Shown here in pieces: positions 1-9,119 of a DNA stretch of 64,000 nucleotides. The notes beneath the pieces are model-generated. The model ran no database searches. It saw only the letters and a list, made by a program, of their open reading frames with translations, and was not told where the DNA came from. This DNA comes from Fredinandcohnia humi. Lineage in GTDB: Bacteria > Bacillota > Bacilli > Bacillales > Bacillaceae_L. The position numbers and the translations under genes were made by a program. The first letter of the stretch is position 1, and each line of letters starts with the position of its first letter. The stretch covers positions 1,527-65,526 of the forward strand of contig NZ_LMBW01000013.1 of the NCBI RefSeq assembly GCF_001439915.1, written 5' to 3'.

Positions 1-121
1 ATAGCGACATTATCAATTATAAAAACAGAATTTCCTGTTGTCAAGAGTATCTGTTATTAATGTTTTTTGTCTTTCCGTTTGCGCGGCGACTTTTATAATT
101 TATCACAGTAACAAACACGAG

Positions 122-583
122 TCAATATTTTTTTACTTCTACTAATTTCCCTGAGCATTTTCCACAAACATAACGAGTTGTATCGATCCTTCTTTTTCTT
201 ACATATCCTAACCCACAGCTATTACATGTATACAAATATTGTTTTGACGTTTTTCTTCTTTTAACGGATTCTAATGGTTTACAAAATCGTGGGGCATCTA
301 CTGCTTTTAAGAGATTCCGAAAGTCACGATCGCGATGCTGGTACCCCTTGCCTTCAAGGTGTAGATGATAATGACACAGTTCGTGCTTTATGATTCCCAC
401 CAACTCGTCCGTTCCACGCTCCTGATAATATTTTGGGTTAAGTTCGATATTGTGAGATTTGAGCAGATACCTTCCACCAGTCGTTTGCAATCGACTATTG
501 AAGGTTACTTTATGAAGAAATGGCTTTCCAAAAAACCCAAGTGAAATTTCTTCCACGATTTTTTGCAATTCAAACTGTTCCAC
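122..583 (-). CDS. SprT-like zinc metalloprotease-fold protein (YdcK type)
   Basis: This 153-residue protein has the SprT-family metal-binding motif HELCHYH (about residues 67-73) and a C-terminal zinc ribbon with two Cys-x-x-Cys pairs (NSCG, GKCS). The frame extends further upstream, but I chose the GTG at 583: it has GGAAGAG 5 nt upstream and gives the YdcK length and start ([14 protein letters not shown]). In B. subtilis the homologue also sits beside cmpA and tex. The substrate is unknown. By family it is a cytosolic metalloprotease-like protein, and no activity has been established for the Bacillus branch. Confidence 0.85.
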   Translation of the reverse strand: MEQFELQKIVEEISLGFFGKPFLHKVTFNSRLQTTGGRYLLKSHNIELNPKYYQERGTDELVGIIKHELCHYHLHLEGKGYQHRDRDFRNLLKAVDAPRFCKPLESVKRRKTSKQYLYTCNSCGLGYVRKRRIDTTRYVCGKCSGKLVEVKKY

Positions 584-736
584 TTGTTCTCTTCCTTTCC
601 ATCGTTTTCGAACAGGACGTACTGTGTATGCATACACTATATATACTCAAACGTTAGTTTTGTAACTGCATCATTATAGTACCATTCTTTTTGTTTTTTC
701 AGATATAAAAGTTTACTGAAGAGGAGGTTTTAGGTT

Positions 737-850
737 ATGCCTACTTGGCTTCAAAACCAAATGAAACGTGCCTATTACGAAAAAAATCGATACCAAATTA
801 AATTATTGAATCAATGCTGGTATTTTTATAGAAAAAAACACCGCTCGTAA
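737..850 (+). CDS. cmpA: Cortex morphogenetic protein CmpA
   Basis: This 37-codon gene starts MPTWLQNQMKRAYYEKN and ends with the conserved block LLNQCWYFYRKKH, which I recognise from B. subtilis CmpA (also 37 residues). A strong ribosome-binding site (GAGGAGG) ends about 9 nt before the ATG. In B. subtilis CmpA is made in the mother cell and delays cortex assembly until the spore coat is properly started, through SpoIVA quality control by ClpXP. Its place between the SprT-like gene and tex matches B. subtilis. Its presence is good evidence that the organism sporulates. Confidence 0.93.
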   Translation: MPTWLQNQMKRAYYEKNRYQIKLLNQCWYFYRKKHRS

Positions 851-863
851 AAGCAGTGTTTTT
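836..863. terminator. Terminator shared by convergent cmpA and tex
   Basis: The hairpin pairs AAACACCGCT with AGCAGTGTTT (one mismatch), followed by T residues on the plus strand and A residues before the stem. It covers the end of cmpA and lies just past the tex stop codon. Confidence 0.7.
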
Positions 864-869
864 ACTTTC

Positions 870-3047
870 CTATTTTTGTGGAGGGAGCATCGTTAATGCA
901 ACTCTTCCTTTTTTCACATCAACATCATCAATCCAGATGGTTACAACGTCACCAACAGACACAACATCAAGTGGGTGTTTGACAAAGTTTTTACTTAGCT
1001 TTGAGATATGAACTAAGCCATCCTGCTTAACTCCTATATCTACAAAAGCTCCGAAGTCTACAACATTTCGGACAGTTCCTTCCAGCTCCATTCCTTTTGC
1101 AAGGTCTTCGAGCTTAAGGATATCTGTTTTAAGTAATGGTTTTGCTAGTTCATCACGAGGGTCACGTTCTGGACTGACCAATGCCTCAGTAATGTCGTGA
1201 ATGGTGATTTCACCAATTCCTAATTCAGCAGCTGCCTCTTCAGGGACAATGGACGAAATCGCTTCTTTTAATTTTTCTGTTCCTAGGTCATTACTCGTCA
1301 GACCGAATTTTGCGAGTAGTTTTTTAACTTCTTTATAGTTTTCCGGATGAATCCCAGTACGGTCTAATGGCTCGACCCCATCAACAATACGGAGGAATCC
1401 AATACATTGTTCATAGGTTTTGGCACCAAGACGAGGGATATCCTTCAATTCGCTTCTACCCTTGAATTTACCTTGTTCCTCACGTTTTTTGACGATATTG
1501 TTGGCAACAGCTTTTGATAGGCCAGCTACATATTGCAGCAAGGATGGGGATGCCGTATTAACATTTACACCAACCTTGTTAACGACTGTTTCAACAACAA
1601 ATGTTAGCTGTTCATTTAGCTTCTTCTGGGATACGTCATGCTGGTATTGACCAACTCCCACTGACTTCGGATCAATTTTTACAAGTTCAGCTAGTGGGTC
1701 CTGAAGTCTTCTTGCGATCGATACGGCACTTCTTTCTTCAACTTGAAAATCAGGGAATTCTTCCCGAGCAATATCAGATGCAGAATAGACACTCGCTCCC
1801 GCTTCATTGACGATAATATAGAAGATTTCTTGATTCACTTCTTTTAGGATATCCGCAACAAAGCTTTCAGTTTCTCTTGAGGCTGTACCATTTCCGATAG
1901 CCACCATCTCAACTTTAAATTCTTGTAAAACGGATTTCATTTTCTTAACAGCTTCATCCTTCTTATTCACTGGAGGATGAGGGTAAATCACGCCTATATT
2001 AAGTACCTTTCCTGTTTCGTCAACTACCGCAAGCTTACATCCAGTTCGATATGCCGGGTCGACACCTAGAACGATCTTACCTTTAAGCGGCGGCTGTAAA
2101 AGTAGATTTCGAAGATTTTCCGAAAAAATATGAATCGCTCTATCTTCCGCTTTCTCTGTTAGCTCTTTTCGGATTTCCCTTTCAATCGAAGGCTGAATAA
2201 GACGTTTATAGGCATCTTCGATTGTTTCTGCAATAAAAGGTGTTACCGGGGAATTCTCCTTTTTTACGATTTTTCGATTTAAAAAGGTTAAAATTCGGTC
2301 GAGTGGCGGTTCAAGTGTCACTCGTAGGATCTCCTCTTTTTCCCCGCGGTTCATTGCTAGGACGCGGTGTGGAACTATCTTTTGAATCGGCTCCTTGTAT
2401 TCATAGTACATTTCATAAACATTTTTTTCGTCTTTTTCTTGGTCTTTTACGGCTGTTTCAATGGTGCCAAGCTTGAAGGTTTCATTGCGTATCCATTGAC
2501 GGAAGGCTGCATTATCTGAAATCCATTCAGCAATAATATCCATTGCACCACTTATCGCATCTTCAGCGCTTAGGACTTCTTTTTCTTCTGAAATGAATTG
2601 GGTTGCATATTGTTCAACATCCACGTTCATCGGGAATGTATAGATCCATTCCGCTAACGGTTCAAGACCCTTTTCTTTAGCAACAGTCGCTTTTGTGCGT
2701 CTTTTCTGTTTGTATGGTCTGTACAAGTCCTCGACTTGTTGAAGCTTTATGGACTTCACAATTTCTGTTTGAAGTTCATCGGTTAACTTTCCCTGTTCGG
2801 AAATGAGACGAATTACCTCTTCTTTTCGTGATTCTAAGTTTTGCAAATAGGTCCATTTTTCTTGAACATCTTTAATTTGAACTTCGTCTAAAGACCCGGT
2901 TAGTTCCTTACGGTAACGTGCGATAAAGGGAACTGTATTACCTTCATCTAAGAGGTTGATTACACTGTGCACTTGCTTTGTTGTAATTCCAATTTCTTTG
3001 GCGATGGTTTTCACCATCATGTCATTTGTTTGCAATGTTTGAGTCAA
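870..3047 (-). CDS. tex: Tex family RNA-binding transcription accessory protein
   Basis: The 725-residue protein has the full Tex order: an N-terminal helical region, a YqgF/RNase H-like domain (from about residue 324, GKIVLGVDPAYRTGCK), helix-hairpin-helix repeats (about 490-555) and a C-terminal S1 RNA-binding domain (about 645-720, with FGAFVDIGVKQDGLVHIS). Tex proteins bind nucleic acids and associate with transcription complexes; the Bacillus homologue is YdcI. The start is a TTG with AGGAGG 9 nt upstream. It lies 55 nt downstream of sigB with no visible terminator between them, so read-through from sigB is likely. Confidence 0.95.
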   Translation of the reverse strand: MTQTLQTNDMMVKTIAKEIGITTKQVHSVINLLDEGNTVPFIARYRKELTGSLDEVQIKDVQEKWTYLQNLESRKEEVIRLISEQGKLTDELQTEIVKSIKLQQVEDLYRPYKQKRRTKATVAKEKGLEPLAEWIYTFPMNVDVEQYATQFISEEKEVLSAEDAISGAMDIIAEWISDNAAFRQWIRNETFKLGTIETAVKDQEKDEKNVYEMYYEYKEPIQKIVPHRVLAMNRGEKEEILRVTLEPPLDRILTFLNRKIVKKENSPVTPFIAETIEDAYKRLIQPSIEREIRKELTEKAEDRAIHIFSENLRNLLLQPPLKGKIVLGVDPAYRTGCKLAVVDETGKVLNIGVIYPHPPVNKKDEAVKKMKSVLQEFKVEMVAIGNGTASRETESFVADILKEVNQEIFYIIVNEAGASVYSASDIAREEFPDFQVEERSAVSIARRLQDPLAELVKIDPKSVGVGQYQHDVSQKKLNEQLTFVVETVVNKVGVNVNTASPSLLQYVAGLSKAVANNIVKKREEQGKFKGRSELKDIPRLGAKTYEQCIGFLRIVDGVEPLDRTGIHPENYKEVKKLLAKFGLTSNDLGTEKLKEAISSIVPEEAAAELGIGEITIHDITEALVSPERDPRDELAKPLLKTDILKLEDLAKGMELEGTVRNVVDFGAFVDIGVKQDGLVHISKLSKNFVKHPLDVVSVGDVVTIWIDDVDVKKGRVALTMLPPQK

Positions 3048-3102
3048 GACTGTTTTCCTCCTACTTTCACTTCTAACCCATTTCTATTTTACCAAAATTG
3101 CC

Positions 3103-3858
3103 TCATCCAAGTACGGCTTGTCGAAGCTTTTTTATAGCACCTCGCTGAATGCGGGATACATGCATCTGTGATACCCCTACGATTTCCCCTGTTTCTCTCT
3201 GACTTTTTTCTTTTATATAAGTGTAATAAAGAATTCTTTTTTCACGTGCAGACAGAACGTGAAGGGCTTTCTTTACATCCAATCTTTTCAACACTTTTTC
3301 GTAGTTACTCTCCCGTTTACCAACTGTTTCTAGGAGGGTTTTTCCTTCAGAATCCGGATCAATCGGTGTATCAATTGACTTTGTATAATAGGCTTGTCCT
3401 AGCTCCATCGCTTGTAGAACTTCCGTTATATCAACATGAAGATGATTTGCGATTTCATGTATCTCTGGCTTTCTTTGTAAAGTATTCGTAAGTTCCTCTT
3501 CCGTTTTTATGATCTTAATTCCGAGTTCCTTTGCGCTTCTTGGAACATGGACGCTCCAAGTTTTATCTCGCAAAAAATGTTTGATTTCACCAATGATGGT
3601 TGGAATTGCGAATGTGTGGAATCTTTTCCCCACCGTTTGGTCAAATCTTCTAATCGCACCTAAAAGTCCGATTCTTCCAACTTGGATGATATCCTCGTGA
3701 TAGTCATTGCCCTTAGAGTACTTCCAAGCAATTGAATGAATCAATTTTTCATATTTTTCAATGATTTCCCTTTCTGCATGTGTTGAGCCAGTTTTTTGGA
3801 AGTTCTGTACCAGCCTTTCTACTTCCTCACTTTTCGGATTTGTAGATTGCTTTCTCAT
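3103..3858 (-). CDS. sigB: RNA polymerase sigma-B-type factor (general stress)
   Basis: This is a 251-residue sigma-70 factor of the SigB/SigF/SigG group. Region 2 carries KYSKGNDYHEDIIQVGRIGL and IPTIIGEIKHFLRDKTWSVH, and region 4 ends in a helix-turn-helix (GVSQMHVSRIQRGAIKKLR). It resembles B. subtilis SigB more than SigF or SigG, and its position between ndoA and tex is where sigB sits in B. subtilis. A GTG at 3867 is an alternative start. In Bacillus, SigB is held by the anti-sigma factor RsbW and released by RsbV. Here no rsbV, rsbW, rsbX, rsbRST or rsbU gene adjoins it; its upstream neighbour is ndoA, with a terminator between. Confidence 0.85.
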   Translation of the reverse strand: MRKQSTNPKSEEVERLVQNFQKTGSTHAEREIIEKYEKLIHSIAWKYSKGNDYHEDIIQVGRIGLLGAIRRFDQTVGKRFHTFAIPTIIGEIKHFLRDKTWSVHVPRSAKELGIKIIKTEEELTNTLQRKPEIHEIANHLHVDITEVLQAMELGQAYYTKSIDTPIDPDSEGKTLLETVGKRESNYEKVLKRLDVKKALHVLSAREKRILYYTYIKEKSQRETGEIVGVSQMHVSRIQRGAIKKLRQAVLG

Positions 3859-4017
3859 TTTTTCCACCGCTCTCTTTTTATTTTTGTCAGGAAAGGTTGA
3901 TTAGGATAATCCCTTATTATGTATTTCGATAGAAAAGACGCGGTTCCCTTCACATTCTGGGATTTGTTACATAAGTAAAATGTTTTTGTAATATACCAAA
4001 CGCCCGAATGGACACAA

Positions 4018-4047
4018 AATAAAAGAAGCTACCATGGGGTAACTTCT
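4018..4047 (-). terminator. Terminator of the ndoAI-ndoA operon
   Basis: On the minus strand AGAAGTTACC pairs with GGTAGCTTCT around a CCAT loop and is followed by TTTTATTTT. It separates ndoA from sigB, so sigB needs its own promoter in about 150 nt of DNA. Confidence 0.75.
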
Positions 4048-4074
4048 CATAAACGTAAACATATAAAAAATGAA

Positions 4075-4425
4075 TTAAAAATCGATGAGTCCTAAACTAA
4101 TTTGTAAGGCATCATCCACTCTGTCCATCATCTCTTCATCGAGATGTGTAATCTTATCGGTTAGACGCTGCTTATCGATTGTACGAATTTGTTCTAACAG
4201 AATAACTGAATCGCGCTCAAATCCATAACGCTCCGCATCAATTTCAACATGTGTTGGAAGCTTTGCTTTTTGAATTTGGGCAGTTATAGCTGCGACAATG
4301 ACTGTGGGACTAAACCGATTCCCGATATCGTTTTGGATGACAAGAACAGGACGAACGCCTCCTTGCTCTGAGCCAACAACTGGGGAGAGGTCTGCAAAAT
4401 AAACGTCGCCACGTTTTACAATCAA
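4075..4425 (-). CDS. ndoA: Type II toxin EndoA/MazF, mRNA interferase
   Basis: This 116-residue MazF/PemK-family endoribonuclease starts [23 protein letters not shown]. It contains [12 protein letters not shown] and an internal [20 protein letters not shown] strand region, close to B. subtilis EndoA (YdcE), which cuts RNA at UACAU. The toxin acts in the cytosol as a dimer and is neutralised by the antitoxin encoded immediately upstream, with a 4-nt gap. It is the last gene before a strong terminator. Length and motifs look intact. Confidence 0.96.
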   Translation of the reverse strand: MIVKRGDVYFADLSPVVGSEQGGVRPVLVIQNDIGNRFSPTVIVAAITAQIQKAKLPTHVEIDAERYGFERDSVILLEQIRTIDKQRLTDKITHLDEEMMDRVDDALQISLGLIDF

Positions 4426-4429
4426 ATGA

Positions 4430-4711
4430 TTACCCCCCGCTAACTAAGCGTTCTACGGTGTGGTCAGCCTCTGATTCAGCCAAAAAAGCCTCCGATGCAA
4501 TAGTAAGGTTAATTTTCGACATTTCCATGTAACCGCGTCTCATTGATTCAGTAATCTGACGTTTCTTTCTCTCACGTAGATACATTTTTGTAGCCTGATA
4601 AATTAATTCATTACGGTTACCATTCTCTTGATTCACAAGGCCATCCAACTCACTAATTAGATTTTGCGGTAATCGTACTAGAATTTCTGTCGTTGCGCTG
4701 GATTCAGACAC
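4430..4711 (-). CDS. ndoAI: Antitoxin EndoAI, ribbon-helix-helix
   Basis: This 93-residue antitoxin has an N-terminal ribbon-helix-helix DNA-binding and dimerisation domain ([31 protein letters not shown]). Its C-terminal tail, [21 protein letters not shown], is nearly identical to the EndoA-binding tail of B. subtilis EndoAI. I chose the GTG at 4711 because the product then starts VSESS and is 93 residues, like B. subtilis, and the GGAGG is 9 nt away. The ATG at 4717 is only 3 nt from that GGAGG. It forms one unit with ndoA. Confidence 0.93.
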   Translation of the reverse strand: MSESSATTEILVRLPQNLISELDGLVNQENGNRNELIYQATKMYLRERKKRQITESMRRGYMEMSKINLTIASEAFLAESEADHTVERLVSGG

Positions 4712-4810
4712 AATCATACACCTCCACCAACTTGCCACCAATATTCTACTCCAATCTTAATAATACCATTATTATAATTGGATGCAAAGCTTAATCCATT
4801 AATTCTTATT

Positions 4811-4921
4811 AACTTTATTCAGAAGAATAAAGTTAAAGCCTCCGGCGGATGCCACGATTTTTCAAAGGATATTTCGAGCAAGCTCGAAAAATCGGGCACA
4901 AATACGCCTTGCGTATTTGAT
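4811..4921 (+). repeat. Family A structured repeat, copy A1
   Basis: The copy starts with a hairpin (AACTTTATTC/GAATAAAGTT), then the core AAGCCTCCGGCGGATGCCA, then a second hairpin (TTTCGAGC/GCTCGAAA inside CGATTTTT/AAAAATCG), then AATACGCC/GGCGTATT-type pairing ending in TTTGAT. It lies between the alr stop and the ndoAI start. It is the only copy whose strand differs from the gene it precedes. The rest of the 4712-5036 gap holds nothing else I can identify. Confidence 0.85.
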
Positions 4922-5036
4922 TATTATCGACATTTAGAATTGGTTTTTATGCACATCTTTTACAAAGGTACCAAAATCTACATCCCATTACGTACATAAA
5001 AAAAGAAAGTACCCAATTTGTACAACTAATGTACTG

Positions 5037-6200
5037 CTAATAATGTTTTAATAACGTATTTCTCACTTCAATTATTCTCTTATTTCGTAAAAAAATACGC
5101 GGGACGCGATAACTTATTGTACAAGTGACTTCATAGTTGATTGTTCCAAGCACCTTAGCCACATCATCTACACTAATGAATTTGTCCTTTTGCTTCCCGA
5201 TTAATGTGACTTTTGAGCCAACCGGAAGTTTCTTTGGCAGACGGACCATAAATTGGTCCATGCAGATACGACCAATAATTTGACAGCGTTCACCGTCAAC
5301 TAAAACATGCGTATTTTGTAGATTTCGCAGCCATCCATCCGCATAACCAACTGGAACGGTTCCAACCCACATATCTTCATCAGCTGTAAAGGTTGCGCCA
5401 TAGCTTACTTTTTCACCTTTTGCAATTTGTTTTACATGAACAAGCTTACTGTGGAAAGAAATAGCTTGCCCGAGTTCGTAAGGAAGCTGGTCTTTTATTT
5501 CTAAAGACGGAGTCATTCCATACATTCCTATGCCAAGCCTTACAACGTTAAATACTTTCTCTGGGAAACGGTAGCCAGTTGCACTATTTCCACAATGTAT
5601 CAACTTTGGTTTGTTTGGGATCCACTCAAGCATTTGCAGGAAATTCTGATACTGTTGGTCAAAATAGGAAATATCAATTTCGTCTGCAGTTGCAAAATGA
5701 GTAAAAACCCCTTCAAGTTGAACCTTAGGATGTTGCTCGATTGTTTTAAGGATTGCTTGTAATTCGTCTTTTTCTTTGACCCCAAGACGCCCCATCCCTG
5801 TATCAAGTTTTAAGTGAAGGGTAAGTGGTGTATTGCTGTGATAGTTTTCGATTACCTCATCGAGCCCTTCTTGACTATAGATGGTGAGTGATATATCGTG
5901 TTCTGCCGCAATCATAACGTCAGTTGGACGTGATGCTCCAAGAACGAGTATTGGTGCATCAATCCCTCCTTGACGCAAGGAAATACCTTCGTCGATAAAA
6001 GCTACGGCAAGATGGGTTGCACCCGCTTCAAGTGCAGTTTTTGCAACCTCAACGTCCCCATGCCCATATGCATTTGCTTTAACGACCGCCATAATATCCA
6101 CTTGGTCTGGTAAAAAGCTTTTCATATTTTTTACGTTTTCAAAAATACAATCTAAATCAATTTCAACCCATGTATCGCGATAAAAATGGGTAGAATCCAT
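5037..6200 (-). CDS. alr: Alanine racemase
   Basis: This 387-residue fold-type III PLP enzyme interconverts L- and D-alanine for peptidoglycan. The PLP lysine lies in AVVKANAYGHG (K41), and the second catalytic residue is the tyrosine of VSYGATF (Y267). IGRICMDQFMV is another family signature. The order alr–ndoAI–ndoA is that of B. subtilis. D-Ala made here would feed the D-Ala ligase and MurF encoded about 8-10 kb away on the same strand. Confidence 0.96.
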   Translation of the reverse strand: MDSTHFYRDTWVEIDLDCIFENVKNMKSFLPDQVDIMAVVKANAYGHGDVEVAKTALEAGATHLAVAFIDEGISLRQGGIDAPILVLGASRPTDVMIAAEHDISLTIYSQEGLDEVIENYHSNTPLTLHLKLDTGMGRLGVKEKDELQAILKTIEQHPKVQLEGVFTHFATADEIDISYFDQQYQNFLQMLEWIPNKPKLIHCGNSATGYRFPEKVFNVVRLGIGMYGMTPSLEIKDQLPYELGQAISFHSKLVHVKQIAKGEKVSYGATFTADEDMWVGTVPVGYADGWLRNLQNTHVLVDGERCQIIGRICMDQFMVRLPKKLPVGSKVTLIGKQKDKFISVDDVAKVLGTINYEVTCTISYRVPRIFLRNKRIIEVRNTLLKHY

Positions 6201-6289
6201 GAGTAAACACCTTCTTAGAATTATGACTACTATAATATATTAATTCGATTATTAAACGGAGTTGTGTCCATGTCAATGGAAGTATTATG

Positions 6290-6423
6290 ATCAAATGCGC
6301 CTTTGCGCATTTGCGCCCGATTTTTTTCGAGTTTGCTCGAAAAACTTCCTTTAAAAAATCGTGGCATCCGCCGGAGGCAATAACTTTATTCAGCAGGAGT
6401 TGAGACTTCTGCTGAATAAAGTT
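6290..6423 (-). repeat. Family A structured repeat, copy A2
   Basis: This reverse copy, read on the minus strand, has a stem AACTTTATTCAGCAG…CTGCTGAATAAAGTT, the core GCCTCCGGCGGATGCCACG, a TTTCGAGC…GCTCGAAA hairpin and a terminal CAAATGCGC hairpin. Its 3' end is 89 nt upstream of the alr start. The rest of the 6201-6704 gap holds only a terminator near ydcC. An open frame crossing the repeat shows no sign of being coding. Confidence 0.85.
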
Positions 6424-6663
6424 ATACCCATCTTAACATATGATGGAAAAAAGAAAATATGTGAGGGAAACAATGAAGACAAGGAAAGGACCTCTTTAAT
6501 TTCATTAGATGCCAAAGTCTGTTTGCATTGCTTAACCGGAAAATTTCCGCTTATTTTAAATATCACTGGGATAAGACTTCAAAAAGACTACGGGGTTTGT
6601 CTCCTCGCCCCACTAATCCTTCAATTCCTGAAAACTCCAAAGGAGTCTGCCAAGATTTAGAAA

Positions 6664-6694
6664 TGAAAAAACAGGCCCGATTATTCGGACCTGT
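6664..6694 (-). terminator. Terminator downstream of ydcC
   Basis: On the minus strand ACAGGTCCG and CGGGCCTGT pair around an AATAAT loop, followed by TTTTTTC. It lies just past the stop codon of the LolA-like gene. Confidence 0.8.
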
Positions 6695-6704
6695 GATCAA
6701 AAAT

Positions 6705-7721
6705 TTATTTTACTGATTTGCCTTGTACTGTACGAGCAACGGAGATTAGCTCCTCTTGAGATAGATCATCTGAAGCAATCATGAATTCTGTGCCATTGTA
6801 TGTCCAGGAAATAGCCTTATCTGTAAGGGTACCAACTGTAAATCCAAGGTCCACTGGTTCACCGCTTAGAGAAATCGTTGTTGCCACCTCTGCAACGCGT
6901 GCTCTTTCTTGGATCATTGTGAAGGTTTTTTCTCCCCCGAATGTCATGATGACACGTGTACCATTTTCTGTTTCAATTTTCTTTTCTTCTTGTAGTTCAA
7001 CACCAGCAAGTGCATCCTCTGAAGGATAGAGAACTTCTAGCGGCTGCTTATCAACTTCGCCCATAACCGGGATTTCATCTAAGGTTGCAGAAGACATATT
7101 CTTGTCTACATCAAATGCTGATTTATCAAAGCTAGCATCAAATTCTACCTTTCCGAACTCTACAAGCAACAATACTTTACGATCTGGATCCATTACTTTT
7201 ACAGACACAGGCGCTAAGTCCTTCTTACTGAATGTAATTTCTTGCTTTGGCAACATATTATTATTTTTATAGTTCGTTTTTGTTTCGAAAATGTATTGAT
7301 CCTTTGTAGCAGTAAATTTCGCTTCTGGATCTTCCTTCACATCATGCACCAAGGATTCAAATAAATAGGCTTGGCTGCTGTTTTCCGGCCAATCACTCTG
7401 GAAGCGGAAGCTCTTATTTAGAGCTGGTGTTAAAACAAACACGCCCTCTTCATTACGTAGAATCATTTGGCTTTGATCTTTTTCTGCATTTTTAAGGTTT
7501 ACGCGATAGAAAGTTGGATCCTTATGCCAAATTTCCACTTCGTACACCTGTGGATCATTGCCAGTTTGAAGCGTCATCTTTGCATCTGCTTTATAGCCAG
7601 TCATTTTTTGCACCTTTGCATCTAGTGCACTTACTACGTCTTGCTGTGATTTTTCCCCACATGCTGCGAGTACAAGGGCAATGAGTAGCCCTAATAACAA
7701 CAAAAATACTTTTTTCTTCAT
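6705..7721 (-). CDS. ydcC: LolA-like outer-membrane-lipoprotein-sorting fold lipoprotein (YdcC)
   Basis: The 338-residue product has a lipoprotein signal peptide (MKKKVFLLLLGLLIALVLAACGE, lipobox LAAC, Cys21), then a beta-rich region with the LolA/DUF4367 pattern. Between acpS and alr it occupies the B. subtilis ydcC position; that protein is reported in the SigE regulon. It should be anchored on the outer face of the membrane. Its ligand is unknown. Three independent cues (lipobox, family pattern, synteny) agree. Confidence 0.88.
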   Translation of the reverse strand: MKKKVFLLLLGLLIALVLAACGEKSQQDVVSALDAKVQKMTGYKADAKMTLQTGNDPQVYEVEIWHKDPTFYRVNLKNAEKDQSQMILRNEEGVFVLTPALNKSFRFQSDWPENSSQAYLFESLVHDVKEDPEAKFTATKDQYIFETKTNYKNNNMLPKQEITFSKKDLAPVSVKVMDPDRKVLLLVEFGKVEFDASFDKSAFDVDKNMSSATLDEIPVMGEVDKQPLEVLYPSEDALAGVELQEEKKIETENGTRVIMTFGGEKTFTMIQERARVAEVATTISLSGEPVDLGFTVGTLTDKAISWTYNGTEFMIASDDLSQEELISVARTVQGKSVK

Positions 7722-7875
7722 TTCTTCTTCAACCCCTTTGCCTCTTATCGCCTATTGGTTTGGACAAAGTGCATGATAAGATGAACAGGTAAAAATCACA
7801 CCGTTCATATACTCTTACACCTTGTCTCACCTGCCGCACTAAAAATATATGAGACAAAGTTGTGTAATATGCAGA

Positions 7876-8235
7876 CTAGCTTGACAAGCTTTCAATAATT
7901 ACTTGTGCAACAGCATACTCTTTACTGTGAGTAATGGATAAATGAGTCTTATGGTCTAAAGGCTTGGTGAGGACTGGCTTACCGTTCTCATCTGATAAAA
8001 CCTCTATATCTAAAAAGCTTAAATTTTCTCCTATCCCTGTCCCAACAGCTTTTGAGTAAGCTTCCTTAACCGCGAATCTCCCAGCGAGAAACTCAATTTG
8101 ACGAGACTCAGATAAACGAAAAAATTTTTCTTTCTCTGTATTTGTTAAAACGCGATCAACGAACCTTTTTTGCCTTTGGAAAATTTTCTTAATACGCTCA
8201 ATTTCAACAATATCGATACCTGTACCAATGATCAT
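7876..8235 (-). CDS. acpS: Holo-[acyl-carrier-protein] synthase
   Basis: This 119-residue enzyme transfers 4'-phosphopantetheine from CoA to the serine of acyl carrier protein. The Mg-binding signature [10 protein letters not shown] (D8) and [10 protein letters not shown] (E58) are both present, and it ends with the usual [13 protein letters not shown]-like strand ([14 protein letters not shown]). Length is typical of the AcpS family. It is followed on the minus strand by ydcC, as in B. subtilis, and is divergent from the rhomboid gene. Confidence 0.96.
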   Translation of the reverse strand: MIIGTGIDIVEIERIKKIFQRQKRFVDRVLTNTEKEKFFRLSESRQIEFLAGRFAVKEAYSKAVGTGIGENLSFLDIEVLSDENGKPVLTKPLDHKTHLSITHSKEYAVAQVIIESLSS

Positions 8236-8360
8236 TTTTTAAAAATCCCTTCTTCTATCTAAAAGCTTTCAAACATATGATGGTACAAACACTACAAAGG
8301 ATGTTTTTCATCCTTTGTAGAATATAGTATTATAGGAAGACTACTTAAAGGAGAATTAAA

Positions 8361-9080
8361 ATGTTTATACGGACCGAAAGCTTTCGTCAATTTTTACGAT
8401 TATATCCTATTATATCAATTATAATCGGGATTCATATTTTTCTTTGGCTGCTGATTTTTTTATCCCTTCCATTCGGAACCACCCTTATGCAGCATATGAT
8501 TGGGTTTAATTTTTTAATATCCGAAGGGGAATATTGGAGACTCGTCACACCGATTTTTGTACATAGCGGTTTTGGACATATGCTGTTTAATTCCTTCTCA
8601 CTTATCTTATTTGGACCTGCATTAGAAAGTATGTTAGGAAAGGTGAAATTCATTGTTGCCTATGTTTTAACTGGAGTGGCTGCAAATCTAGCAACATTCT
8701 ACATTGAGCCGCCCGATTTTGCCCATGTCGGTTCATCTGGTGCCATTTTCGGATTGTTCGGGATTTACTTATACATGGTTATGTTCCGCAAAGACTTAAT
8801 TAATCAAATGAATTCTCAATTAATCATCACTATTTTGGTGATTGGTCTAGTCATGACTTTTATCAATTCTAATGTAAATATTGTAGCCCATATATTTGGT
8901 TTCCTTGCTGGCGCTATCATTGCACCACTCACCTTACCAAAAACCTCCAGCCAGCCGCTAGTCATCATGGCAGGTGATTCCTCATATCAACCGCGAATGA
9001 GGATTCCTAGACAATTTTCGATAAAGCATATATTATGGCTCATTATTATCATCTTAGTGATTCTCGGAATTTTTCTTTAA
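8361..9080 (+). CDS. Rhomboid family intramembrane serine protease
   Basis: The 239-residue protein has about six or seven predicted membrane segments and the rhomboid active-site motif GSSGAIFG (catalytic Ser) in the fourth segment. A histidine lies in a later one (NIVAHIFGFLAGA). An HSGFGHMLFNSFSL segment precedes them, as in the family. It corresponds by position to B. subtilis YdcA. It is divergent from acpS and convergent with ydbT, sharing a terminator. The substrate is unknown. Confidence 0.93.
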   Translation: MFIRTESFRQFLRLYPIISIIIGIHIFLWLLIFLSLPFGTTLMQHMIGFNFLISEGEYWRLVTPIFVHSGFGHMLFNSFSLILFGPALESMLGKVKFIVAYVLTGVAANLATFYIEPPDFAHVGSSGAIFGLFGIYLYMVMFRKDLINQMNSQLIITILVIGLVMTFINSNVNIVAHIFGFLAGAIIAPLTLPKTSSQPLVIMAGDSSYQPRMRIPRQFSIKHILWLIIIILVILGIFL

Positions 9081-9088
9081 AAAATAAC

Positions 9089-9118
9089 AAAGGAGCTAAA
9101 ATGACTTTAGCTCCTTTT
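9089..9118. terminator. Bidirectional terminator, rhomboid/ydbT
   Basis: AAAGGAGCTAAA pairs with TTTAGCTCCTTT around a short ATGAC loop, with T residues on one strand and A-rich sequence on the other. It lies between two convergent genes. Confidence 0.85.
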
Positions 9119-9119
9119 C

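Noticed and set aside
3868-4017. A remnant rsbW or rsbV gene between sigB and ndoA.
   Set aside because: No frame in this ~150-nt stretch gives any recognisable part of RsbV or RsbW.
6361-6660. A 99-codon plus-strand frame between alr and ydcC.
   Set aside because: It begins inside repeat A2, has no ribosome-binding site, and resembles no protein I know.
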